Part shown: positions 1 to 7,306 of the stretch, one piece after another | How the letters are laid out: every line of letters begins with the position of its first letter | Position numbering within the stretch: position 1 is the first letter of the stretch | From: CAVRZY01 sp963725415 | GTDB taxonomy: Bacteria; Acidobacteriota; Terriglobia; Bryobacterales; Bryobacteraceae | Assembly: GCA_963725415.1 (NCBI GenBank) | Contig: CAVRZY010000104.1 | Location: 1-64,000, forward strand | Direction of reading: 5' to 3' | DNA: 64,000 bases | The notes under the pieces: generated by a model | The model's database searches: none | Seen by the model: only the letters and a program-made list of their open reading frames with translations | Told to the model about the DNA's origin: nothing | Translations under genes and position numbers: made by a program

Positions 1-397
1 TCAATATTTGTTCTGCAGCAGTCTCACTAAAGTTCAGGCATGCGGCAACCCAATTGGCGCGCATCGAATCGAGGGTCGTTTCCTGCGGGATGTAGATGGC
101 AGGAGTCGTTTCGGGGAGGTAAAGGCTGAAGGCGCCAGACCAGCCAACGGGTCCAGCCCTGAAGCGAGGTTTTCATTCCACAAATCCACAGCGCGTGAGA
201 TGGAAAGTCCCTCCGCCTGGCGTGCCATCAGCCATTTGATCGTCTGGATGTCGTATTGGGAATACAGGCGATGACCGCCTGGGTGCGTTGCGGCATGGGC
301 AAGCCATAACGTCGTTCCCAGGCGCGCAGAGTATCGGCGGCAATATTGGTTTCTTTCAGAACGACTTTCAGGTTGAAGGCGGGGTTTTTACTGACAT
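1..397 (-). pseudogene. MerR-family regulator, frameshifted and cut by window edge
   Basis: Read from an ATG at 397, the pieces in different frames give a MerR helix-turn-helix (ITxxTLRAWERRYGLP-like core, then GGHRLYSQYDI) followed by a linker typical of MerR regulators that carry a downstream B12-binding domain. At least two, probably three, single-base deletions break the frame: in the A-run just after the start, near the GGHR turn, and in the linker. The last frame is open to the window edge, so the C-terminus lies outside. The gene lies 35 bp downstream of the crtI fragment in the same orientation, an arrangement known for LitR-like carotenoid regulators. The wording of the helix-turn-helix resembles Anaerolineae (Chloroflexi) homologues rather than Acidobacteria. 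This is family recognition, not a database search. Confidence 0.6.
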
Positions 398-432
398 ACC
401 GGTTTTCTCCTTAGGCTGGATTTAAGGCGGGT

Positions 433-1064
433 TTATTCACGTTTTGCACAGATATTGTACTCTGTTTCTTTGAGAATTCGTTCGGTGGTTAAGCGGGCGG
501 AAAGCAGGACGATTGGCAGGCCCGTGCCTGGGTGGGTGGATGCGCCGGCGAAATACATGTTTTTGTATTTCTTGTGGCGATTATGCGGACGCAGATAGCC
601 GACCTGCCAGAAGTTGTGACTCAGCCCGAAAGCGGAGCCGTTGACGAGGTTGAAACGTTCTTTCCAGTTTTGGGCTGTACACGATCTCGAACTTGATGTG
701 GCTCTCGAGGTCGGTTACGCCCATTTCTTTGGCGAGGCGGTTAAGCACGGTTTCGCGGGCGCGTTTGACCATCGCGTCCCAATCCTGTTCAGTGCGCGCA
801 TCGAGATGACCGACAGGCACCAGCACATATAACGTGTCCTGTCCTTCGGGCGCGGCGGCGGATCGTGTGCGCTTGGGCGCATGGACATAGAAGGACGGCA
901 CTTCGGGCAGGGTGTGTTCGTTAAAGATCTGATCGAACGGAAGCTTTGTAATCGCCGCCAAGAAATACATTGTGATGCGCGATCTGCGGATATTCCTTGT
1001 CCACGCCCCAATAGAACATGATGGTGGAGCAGGTGTAGAGTTTCTCTTCGATGAGTTTCTTCGC
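433..1064 (-). pseudogene. crtI: Phytoene desaturase, C-terminal part, frameshifted
   Basis: FAD-dependent carotenoid desaturase. Spliced over two one-base deletions (near 945 and near 680), the minus strand reads as the CrtI C-terminal third: CSTIMFYWGVDK, FNEHTLP.VPSFYVHAPSR-like, DTLYVLVPVGHLD, HNFWQVGYLRPHN and the FAD-site end GASTHPGTGLPIVLLSAR, stopping at 433. The N-terminal dinucleotide-binding half is absent, because similarity stops near 1,065 where kdpB begins on the other strand. The second deletion falls in an A-run, a typical long-read error context. Identification as CrtI is firm. Whether the cut end is biological or an assembly artefact cannot be decided from the sequence, but the artefact is more likely. 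Confidence 0.8.
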
Positions 1065-1080
1065 TTCGGGGCCGACGAGA
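1050..1080. other. Junction between two half genes (probable chimeric join)
   Basis: Left of this point the minus strand encodes CrtI, right of it the plus strand encodes KdpB. Both genes lose their 5' half at the same place. The bases around 1,060-1,072 can be read in both genes (GPEAKK-like on the minus strand, DETPEG on the plus strand), as expected if a short shared GC-rich stretch mediated the join. GC content and indel density also change here. Confidence 0.6.
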
Positions 1081-2093
1081 CCCCCGAAGGCCGCTCGATC
1101 GTGGTGCTGGCCAAGGAAAAACACAAGCTGCGCGGCCGGGAAGTCTCGGAGCGCGAGGCCCGGTTCATCGCCTTCTCCGCTCAGACGCGGATGAGCGGGG
1201 TCGATTTGGACCACCGTTCGATCCGCAAAGGAGCCACCGAGGCGATCCTGGAGTTCGTGAAGGCGGAAGGGGGTCAGGTTCCGGGGAGACTGACTGAAAT
1301 CACGGAGCGCATCTCCCGCTCGGGCGGCACGCCCCTGGCGGTGGCCGACGGGGCCAGGGTGCTCGGCGTAATCCACCTGAAAGACGTGGTGAAGGGCGGC
1401 ATGCGGGAGCGCTTCGAGCAACTACGCGTCATGGGCATTCGCACCATCATGATCACCGGCGACAACCCGCTCACCGCCGCGGCTATCGCGGCGGAGGCCG
1501 GCGTGGACGATTTCCTGGCGCAGGCCACGCCCAAGGACAAAATGGAGCTCATCAAGAGAGAGCAGGCTGGAGGAAGGCTGGTGGCCATGACCGGCGACGG
1601 CACCAACGACGCGCCGGCGCTCGCCCAGGCCGACGTCGGACTGGCGATGAATACGGGGACCATGGCCGCCAAGGAAGCGGGAAACATGGTGGATCTGGAC
1701 AGCAACCCGACCAAGCTGATCGAGGTCGTCGCCATCGGCAAGCAACTCTTGATGACTCGGGGCGCCCTGACCACCTTTTCGATCGCCAATGACGTAGCCA
1801 AGTACTTCGCCATTCTTCCCGCCATGTTCATGGTCACCTACCCCTCCATGGGACGGTTGAACATCATGGATTTGCACAGCCCGGAAAGCGCGGTGCTGGC
1901 GGCGGTGGTTTTCAACGCGCTGATCATCATTACCTTAATCCCCCTGGCCCTGCGGGGAATCCGTTACAAGCCCATGGGCGCGGCCGCCCTGTTGCGCCGC
2001 AACCTGCTGGTCTATGGCGCCGGAGGAGTGATTGCGCCATTCCCGGGCATCTGGCTGATCGATCGATTGCTGGGGCTTCTGCACCTGGCCTGA
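1065..2093 (+). CDS. kdpB: K+-transporting P-type ATPase KdpB, 5'-truncated
   Basis: Catalytic subunit of the high-affinity KdpFABC potassium pump of the inner membrane. Only the C-terminal half (about 343 residues of a usual ~680) is present, starting at the DETPEGRSIVVLAK segment of the nucleotide-binding domain. The hinge motif TGDGTNDAPALAQADVG, the MITGDNPLTA motif and the last membrane segments (LTTFSIANDVAKYFAILPAMF and onward) are intact. The DKTGT phosphorylation site and the first membrane helices are missing, so this copy cannot work as drawn. kdpC follows after a ~185 bp gap containing a palindromic repeat. kdpA would be expected upstream but is replaced by the foreign 1 kb. An upstream in-frame ATG at 972 lies in the crtI sequence and is not a real start. 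Confidence 0.9.
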   Translation, partial: FGADETPEGRSIVVLAKEKHKLRGREVSEREARFIAFSAQTRMSGVDLDHRSIRKGATEAILEFVKAEGGQVPGRLTEITERISRSGGTPLAVADGARVLGVIHLKDVVKGGMRERFEQLRVMGIRTIMITGDNPLTAAAIAAEAGVDDFLAQATPKDKMELIKREQAGGRLVAMTGDGTNDAPALAQADVGLAMNTGTMAAKEAGNMVDLDSNPTKLIEVVAIGKQLLMTRGALTTFSIANDVAKYFAILPAMFMVTYPSMGRLNIMDLHSPESAVLAAVVFNALIIITLIPLALRGIRYKPMGAAALLRRNLLVYGAGGVIAPFPGIWLIDRLLGLLHLA

Positions 2094-2132
2094 GTACTGT
2101 GATTCGCGATTGCCGCAAGGTATTCGGTGACT

Positions 2133-2231
2133 ATGTGGCGCGGCCTTCAGGCTGCCGGGTCGAGACTCGTCTCGACCTGGGCGGCGCCGAGACGAGTCTC
2201 GGCGCGACAGGCAAGAGTGCCTGCGCCACAT
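2133..2231. repeat. REP-like palindromic element between kdpB and kdpC
   Basis: The 99 bp element has terminal inverted repeats ATGTGGCGC / GCGCCACAT and internal palindromes built on GAGACTCGTCTCG and GAGACGAGTCTCGG. The same ends and a related TTCAGGCTGCCG core occur in the nested palindrome at 31,870-31,989, so it is one member of a dispersed family. It sits inside the kdp operon and could fold strongly in the transcript, lowering or separating expression of kdpB and kdpC; that role is inference. Confidence 0.7.
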
Positions 2232-2277
2232 CGGAGTGTGTCACTGGACTCTGCGAACCTCACTGAGGAGGACTTGA

Positions 2278-2859
2278 ATGCTTACCCAGTTGGGAACAGC
2301 GCTGCGGATGACGCTGGTTCTTACGGTCCTGACCGGTTTTGTTTACCCCGGGATAGTCAACGCACTGGCGCGACTGCTTTTCCCCAGGCAGGCCGACGGC
2401 AGCCTGGTCGAAGTCAACGGAATCGTACTGGGATCGGAATTGATTGGCCAGAAGTTCACCAAGCCGGAGTATTTTCAGGGCAGGCCCTCGGCGGCTGGCG
2501 ATGGTTACGATGGGCTCAGTTCCGGCGGCTCCAACCTCGGACCTACCAGTCAAAAGCTGGTAGAACGCGTGAAGGCTGACGTAGAGCGGTTTCGCCGCGA
2601 CAACCCCGCGTTCCGGGGACCGGTTCCGGCGGATCTGGTCACAGCCTCCGCCAGCGGGCTGGACCCTCATGTCAGTCCGGCCTCAGCCTATGCCCAGGTG
2701 GAACGTGTGGCGACGGCACGCGGCGTTCCTGCCAGCCGCATCCGGCAATTGGTGGATGCTCACATCGAACCCCGTCAACTCGGCTTCCTTGGGGAACCGC
2801 GGGTCAACGTACTGAAACTGAACCTGGCGCTGGACCGGGGATATCCCGTGCGACGTTAG
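2278..2859 (+). CDS. kdpC: K+-transporting ATPase subunit KdpC
   Basis: Accessory subunit that stabilises the KdpB-KdpA complex and promotes ATP binding. At 193 residues it is the usual family length. One N-terminal membrane helix (about residues 10-35, VLTVLTGFVYPGIVNALARLLFP) is followed by a periplasmic domain with the conserved features GSELIGQKFTKPEYFQGRPSA, SGGSNLGPTS and DLVTASASGLDPHVSP. The start is supported by GAGGAGG upstream of the ATG. It belongs to the kdp operon; the porin gene starts 28 bp after its stop. No frame defects are seen. Confidence 0.95.
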   Translation: MLTQLGTALRMTLVLTVLTGFVYPGIVNALARLLFPRQADGSLVEVNGIVLGSELIGQKFTKPEYFQGRPSAAGDGYDGLSSGGSNLGPTSQKLVERVKADVERFRRDNPAFRGPVPADLVTASASGLDPHVSPASAYAQVERVATARGVPASRIRQLVDAHIEPRQLGFLGEPRVNVLKLNLALDRGYPVRR

Positions 2860-2887
2860 CAGCCGCGTTTATCGGCAAGAAAGGTAT

Positions 2888-4240
2888 GTGATGCATTGCC
2901 TGCGCCTGATGTTGCTTCTCATGGCAGCCGTTCAGGTTGCTGCCGCCTCGGAATCTGACGTACCCATCAGCCCACGAGAACAGGAGTTGCTGGATCGCAT
3001 TCAGAAGCTGGAACAGCGTTTGGTCGCACTGGAAGCGAAGCTTGGCGCCGCTCCCGCCCAAGCCGCCTCACCGGCTTCAGTGCAGGCCACTGAACCACAG
3101 ACTGCCCCTCCGGATCCTGGGTTGCCGAGCTTCCTTCGGGATACGACGTTCAACATGACGCTCGACGGCTACTACGGCTACAACTTCAACCGTCCCGTGG
3201 GGCGCATCAACTTGCTGCGGGCCTACGATGTCCTCAGCAACAGTCTCAGTCTGAACCAGGCGGCAATTGTCGTCGAACGCGCGCCGGATCCCAACTCGGG
3301 ACGCCGCTTTGGGATGCGGTTGGATCTCCAATACGGGCAGGCCACCGAGACTCTCCAGGGCAGCGCTGTGAACGAGCCGCGCCCACAGGTATATCGTACT
3401 GTGTTTCAAGCCTACGGGACCTATGTTCTGCCAGTGGGTAGCGGGCTCACCGTGGATTTCGGGAAGTGGGCCAGCGCTCTCGGGATCGAGAACAACTACA
3501 CTAAGGACCAGTTCAACTACTCGCGCTCCTACTTCTTCAACTTTCTTCCCTTCTATCATTTCGGATTCCGTACGAGTTACAACGCAACCAGTTGGCTGAA
3601 TGTCAACTACTGGCTCGTAAATGGCGCTCAGCAGAGCGAGGACTTCAACGGGTTCAAGTCGCAAGCTTTGCTTCTCAGTCTGAAGCCGGCGAAGAACTTG
3701 TCCTGGAATGTGAACTATTACACTGGCATCGAGGACCGGGATACGAGGCCCGCCCTCAACCCTGGCTTGCCGGATCTGGCGACGCAACCCGGCCTTTCGG
3801 CGAACGTTCTCCGGCATGTGCCGGGCCGAAGGTTACACATCATCGATAGTTACGCAACCTGGAATCTGACTTCGAAGTTGACTTTGGCCGGCGAGGCGGA
3901 TTACGTGACCCATCGCGGCGAGAATCCGGCGCCGCACGTCGCGGGTGGGGCTGCATATGCCCGATATCAATTCGCTCCGCGGTTCGCACTGGCCGGCCGC
4001 GCCGAGTACCTTTCCGACCAAGGAGGGCTCTTCAGCGGGACCACACTCGCTCTCAAAGAGACGACTCTCACGGCTGATTACCGGGCCGCGGAGGGCTTTC
4101 TGGTACGTGGCGAGTGGAGGCGCGATTTCTCCAACCGTCCCTTTTTCCTGACCCAGACCCCCGACTTCCTGAAGCGAGAGCAGAACACCGCAACTCTCGG
4201 TTTAATCTGGTGGTTTGGAGGCAAGCAAGGGGCTTGGTAG
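2888..4240 (+). CDS. Outer-membrane beta-barrel porin (BBP2-like)
   Basis: The 450-residue protein has a signal peptide (about residues 1-20), a short coiled-coil (residues ~28-55, REQELLDRIQKLEQRLVALE-like) and a long beta-barrel region rich in alternating aromatic and polar residues. The barrel starts TTFNMTLDGYYGYNFNRP and ends in an aromatic residue after a YRAAEGFLVRGEWRRDFSN strand; the terminal strand has WWFGGKQGAW. This architecture is typical of the putative OprP/BBP2-type porins (PF07642) common in Acidobacteria and Bacteroidetes. It lies between kdpC and the KdpD-like genes, so it may supply outer-membrane passage for ions used by the Kdp system. That link is inferred from position only. 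Confidence 0.8.
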   Translation: MMHCLRLMLLLMAAVQVAAASESDVPISPREQELLDRIQKLEQRLVALEAKLGAAPAQAASPASVQATEPQTAPPDPGLPSFLRDTTFNMTLDGYYGYNFNRPVGRINLLRAYDVLSNSLSLNQAAIVVERAPDPNSGRRFGMRLDLQYGQATETLQGSAVNEPRPQVYRTVFQAYGTYVLPVGSGLTVDFGKWASALGIENNYTKDQFNYSRSYFFNFLPFYHFGFRTSYNATSWLNVNYWLVNGAQQSEDFNGFKSQALLLSLKPAKNLSWNVNYYTGIEDRDTRPALNPGLPDLATQPGLSANVLRHVPGRRLHIIDSYATWNLTSKLTLAGEADYVTHRGENPAPHVAGGAAYARYQFAPRFALAGRAEYLSDQGGLFSGTTLALKETTLTADYRAAEGFLVRGEWRRDFSNRPFFLTQTPDFLKREQNTATLGLIWWFGGKQGAW

Positions 4241-4273
4241 CGGAGGAGTACACTTCATACAGAGGAGAGCGAC

Positions 4274-5338
4274 GTGCGAGCCGAGGCAGACCGGGAGATG
4301 ATGACCCAGAACCCCCCGAAAGGACGCGAACGACTCAAGGTTTTTCTAGGATATGCCTCCGGAGTTGGCAAGTCGTCGCGCATGCTAGACGAGGCCCGCC
4401 GCAGGCACGAGCGCGGCCAGGACGTCGTCATCGGAGCCATTCAACCCAAGAGATCCGCGGACGTTGAGGCCATTCTGATGGCCTTGGAAGTGATCCCGCC
4501 CAAGATCATCGATGGCGCAGAGACCATGGATGTGGACACCATCCTGCGCAGGAAGCCGCAGGTGTGCATTGTGGACGGCCTGGCCTATGGCAACCCTCCT
4601 GGCAGCCGGCACGCCCAGCGCTGGCAGGACGTTGAGGAACTGCTGGAGGCCGGCATTGTTGTGATCACCTCAGTGAACCTCCAGCACATCGAGGAAGAGC
4701 GGGAAAGGGTCGAGAAGATCACCGGCAAACACGTGACCGCGACGGTTCCCAAGCGCTTTCTCAGCACCGCCGACGAAATCGTGGTGGTGGATGTGCCACC
4801 CGATTTGCTGTTTGTTAGAACCGGCGAAAGCTCGGCGGATCCCGAGCGAGCGCGCCGCCTGTCGGAGTTGCGGGAGATCGCGCTTCTGCTGACCGCCGAC
4901 ATCGTGGACGGGCAACTGGAGGGTTACCTTGCCTCGCGGGGGATCGATCAGTGGTGGGGCGCCCAGGAGCGCATCCTGGTGTGCATTACCCCCAGGGCCA
5001 GCGCCGCCCGGATGATCGCGAGTGGAAAGCGCAGCGCGGAGCGGTTCCACGGCGATCTTCACGTGGCCTACGTCGAACAGCCGGATTTGAAGCCCCAGGA
5101 CCAAGCCACCCTCGAAGCCAGCCTGGCCATGGCGCGGGAGGCCGGGGCGCAGGTCGAGATCCTGGAGGAGGATGACCCGATCGAAGCCATCGTTCGCTTC
5201 GCGCGCGAACGTCGAATCACCCAGATCTTTGTCGGTCACAGTCTGCGCCGGAGTTGGTGGTACCGGCTGGCGGGCGGGCCGCTGGATCGGCTGATCCGCG
5301 CCGCCGAAGGTATGGATGTCCACGTGTTCCCTCATTAG
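4274..5338 (+). CDS. KdpD-type sensor domain protein without kinase (first copy)
   Basis: The 354-residue protein matches the cytoplasmic N-terminal half of KdpD: KdpD sensor domain (residues ~18-215) with the P-loop GYASGVGKSS, then a universal-stress-protein-like domain (about 235-354, ERILVCITP onward). The transmembrane, dimerisation and histidine-kinase parts of full KdpD (~900 residues) are absent, so it cannot phosphorylate KdpE. In this copy the normally strict DELAHTN motif reads DGLAYGN, suggesting altered nucleotide handling. The start is a GTG about 33 bp downstream of the porin stop; an internal ATG 12 residues later is possible. Stand-alone KdpD-N/Usp proteins next to kdp genes are known and may adjust pump expression or activity. 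Confidence 0.85.
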   Translation: MRAEADREMMTQNPPKGRERLKVFLGYASGVGKSSRMLDEARRRHERGQDVVIGAIQPKRSADVEAILMALEVIPPKIIDGAETMDVDTILRRKPQVCIVDGLAYGNPPGSRHAQRWQDVEELLEAGIVVITSVNLQHIEEERERVEKITGKHVTATVPKRFLSTADEIVVVDVPPDLLFVRTGESSADPERARRLSELREIALLLTADIVDGQLEGYLASRGIDQWWGAQERILVCITPRASAARMIASGKRSAERFHGDLHVAYVEQPDLKPQDQATLEASLAMAREAGAQVEILEEDDPIEAIVRFARERRITQIFVGHSLRRSWWYRLAGGPLDRLIRAAEGMDVHVFPH

Positions 5339-5347
5339 AGAGCCCAG

Positions 5348-6496
5348 ATGCCCGAACCGAAGCACAGCCAGCGTGGCCGCTTGAAAGTCTACCTGGGTTA
5401 CGCCGCCGGGGTCGGCAAGACCTTCCAGATGCTGGAAGAGGCGCACGAGCTGGTGCGTAAGGGCACGGAGGTTGTCGTCGGGTACTTCGAACCCCACGGG
5501 CGCAAAGACACCATCGACAAGGCCGAAGGTCTGGAAACGGTCCCCCGCCGCCGGATAGAGCATCGGGGATCTGTGTTCGAGGAGATGGACACCCAGGCGA
5601 TCCTTCGCCGCAACCCGCGGATCTGTCTGGTCGATGAACTGGCCCACACCAATGTTCCGGGGTCCGGTCATGCTAAGCGTTGGGAAGATGTACTGGCGCT
5701 GCTCGACGCCGGCATTGATGTGTTTACGACGATGAACGTCCAGCACCTGGAAAGCCTGAATGACCAGGTCTGGCACATTACCGGAGTGCGGGTCCGGGAG
5801 ACGCTGCCCGATTGGGTGATCCGGCAGGCCGATGAAGTGGTGATGATCGATCTCACCCCTCGCGCCCTGCTGAATCGGCTGCGGCGCGGGGCCGTATACG
5901 CGCCGGACAAGGCACAGCGCGCGCTGGAGAACTTCTTCCAGGAATCCACGCTGGTGGCGCTGCGCGAGCTTGCGCTGCGCGAGACCGCGCACGAGGTGGA
6001 TGTGCGCCAGGTCGAGATTCCCGAAACGGCTCCAGAAAAACAGGAACCACCTGATTCGGCCGGCCTGGCATGCGATTCTGCCGCGTCGCCGGTGCGTATC
6101 ATGGTGTGCGTCACTGCCGATCCCTCAGCGGCCATGCTCATCCGTCGTGCCCGGCGCGTGGCGGACTATCTTCGCGCCGATTGCTTTGCCGTGTATGTCC
6201 ACCCGGAGCAGGACTTGAGCGATCTTCCCGTGGAGCGCAGAGAGGCCATCGAGAGGATCTTGAATTTTGCCCGGAACCTGCACATCGAGACCCGTATCCT
6301 GCACGACTCAGACGCGGCGAAGTCCCTGGTTGATTTCGCTCGAGTGCACCAGATCACCCAGATTTTCGTGGCCCGGCCGCAGTACGGGCGATGGCAGTGG
6401 TTTCTCGGACGAAACTTGATCCATAAGATCGTGCGCGAGGCACGCGACATGGAGATGATCATCGTGGCCGACCGTCGGCCCGGAAAAGTGGTTTGA
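5348..6496 (+). CDS. KdpD-type sensor domain protein without kinase (second copy)
   Basis: The 382-residue paralogue lies 9 bp downstream of the first copy. It has a KdpD sensor domain (residues ~8-215) with P-loop GYAAGVGKTF and a canonical DELAHTNVPGSGHAKRW motif, then a Usp-like domain (about 255-382) after a proline-rich linker. It lacks transmembrane and histidine-kinase regions. Unlike its neighbour it keeps every hallmark residue, so the pair may act as one active and one degenerate partner (inference). Its last ~600 bp, the downstream spacer and half a tRNA gene are repeated at 11,973-12,668, which means the 3' end of this gene is one arm of a direct repeat bounding an island. Confidence 0.88.
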   Translation: MPEPKHSQRGRLKVYLGYAAGVGKTFQMLEEAHELVRKGTEVVVGYFEPHGRKDTIDKAEGLETVPRRRIEHRGSVFEEMDTQAILRRNPRICLVDELAHTNVPGSGHAKRWEDVLALLDAGIDVFTTMNVQHLESLNDQVWHITGVRVRETLPDWVIRQADEVVMIDLTPRALLNRLRRGAVYAPDKAQRALENFFQESTLVALRELALRETAHEVDVRQVEIPETAPEKQEPPDSAGLACDSAASPVRIMVCVTADPSAAMLIRRARRVADYLRADCFAVYVHPEQDLSDLPVERREAIERILNFARNLHIETRILHDSDAAKSLVDFARVHQITQIFVARPQYGRWQWFLGRNLIHKIVREARDMEMIIVADRRPGKVV

Positions 6497-6593
6497 GGTC
6501 GCAGGCCTGCTCCCGTCGCGGGTCCTCGGGTAATGCCGGAAAAGCTTGGTGGGCAGTGCAGGGGCTCGAACCTGCGACCTCCTGCTTGTAAGG
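5897..6593. repeat. Left arm of ~0.7 kb direct repeat (kdpD 3' end + tRNA-Val 3' half)
   Basis: This 697 bp segment matches 11,973-12,668 in the same orientation with only about 15 differences by eye (~98% identical). It spans the C-terminal part of the second KdpD-like gene, the spacer and the 3' half of a tRNA-Val gene. Similarity ends exactly in the anticodon stem-loop of the tRNA (…CTTGTAAGG), a usual crossover site for tRNA-targeting integrases. Confidence 0.9.
6547..6593 (-). pseudogene. tRNA-Val 3'-half fragment (candidate attachment site)
   Basis: On the minus strand this is the anticodon loop, T arm, acceptor 3' strand and encoded CCA of the tRNA-Val(UAC) found whole at 12,623-12,699. 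The 5' half is missing. The fragment has one extra G in the T stem and an A for G in the acceptor strand, so it is drifting and not functional. It marks the far end of the candidate island. Confidence 0.8.
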
Positions 6594-7306
6594 TGTGCGG
6601 GCATCCTGTTCAGCACTTATCTAACTTGTTACTAAGTGCTACACTAAGTGTAAGTTGCCACCGCCACGGGTGTACCTGATAGCGCAGCAGGGTAGGCGGT
6701 AGAAATCCGTAGTAGCTTCCCGAGTTACGTCACAGGAACGTCACAAGGTTCGGGGACTGGGCGCTTCTGCCTGCCTTCGGGCCACTTACTGGGGCGCGCC
6801 TGATGCAGCCGGATGGTTCCCACGCTGCCCGTTCCTGCGGCGGAAACCGGGCTTCCTGCTTTGGCGGCGGGGGCGGGTGGCAGCACAACCCACGCGGGAC
6901 CGGGCGGCGATTGGCTGTAGGGCTTATAACCCCGTCCGGCGAGAAGTCGCGTTCGGGGGCCTTCCCGGACTGGACCCCGGCGGCGCGCAGTCGGCTGGGC
7001 TGGCGTCGCAGCCCGTAGGCCGGGGGGTAACACCAACGGCCGAACACCTTGGTAGAAGGCGGCTACGCCCTCACTGTGGCGCTGTCAGGATATGGCGGCT
7101 AAACCCGGATTTCCTTGTGGGGGCTGGCATGGTTCAGACCGCCAAACCGCCCCAGACAAGGCCTTTCGAGTGGCACGTGGAAGGGGGCCTGGGCTGTTCG
7201 GGCGGGAGTTGCGCCGGCGAGGTGCCGGGTGCAGTATACTGTTTGCGGTGAGGGCATCCCAAAGTGGAGGTCGTCGAGTAGATGCCTTAGGACGACCGGA
7301 GGTCCA
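6594..7306. other. Gene-free island edge with short direct repeats
   Basis: No convincing coding region is seen in these ~710 bp. Just inside the tRNA fragment (about 6,618-6,655) is an AT-richer stretch with the direct repeat ACTAAGTG-12 nt period-ACTAAGTG and related half sites (ACTTA/TAAGT), reminiscent of integrase arm-binding sites. The rest is GC-rich with open frames on several strands that lack start signals and family resemblance. A TATACT box at 7,235-7,240 could serve the gene starting at 7,307. Confidence 0.45.

Noticed and set aside
972..1064. An in-frame upstream extension of kdpB to an ATG at 972
   Set aside because: These codons lie over the crtI reading on the other strand and show no KdpB similarity; KdpB homology begins near DETPEG.
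6725..7036. Possible minus-strand proteins in the island edge
   Set aside because: Overlapping frames of similar length on both strands, no start signals and no family pattern; treated as non-coding.
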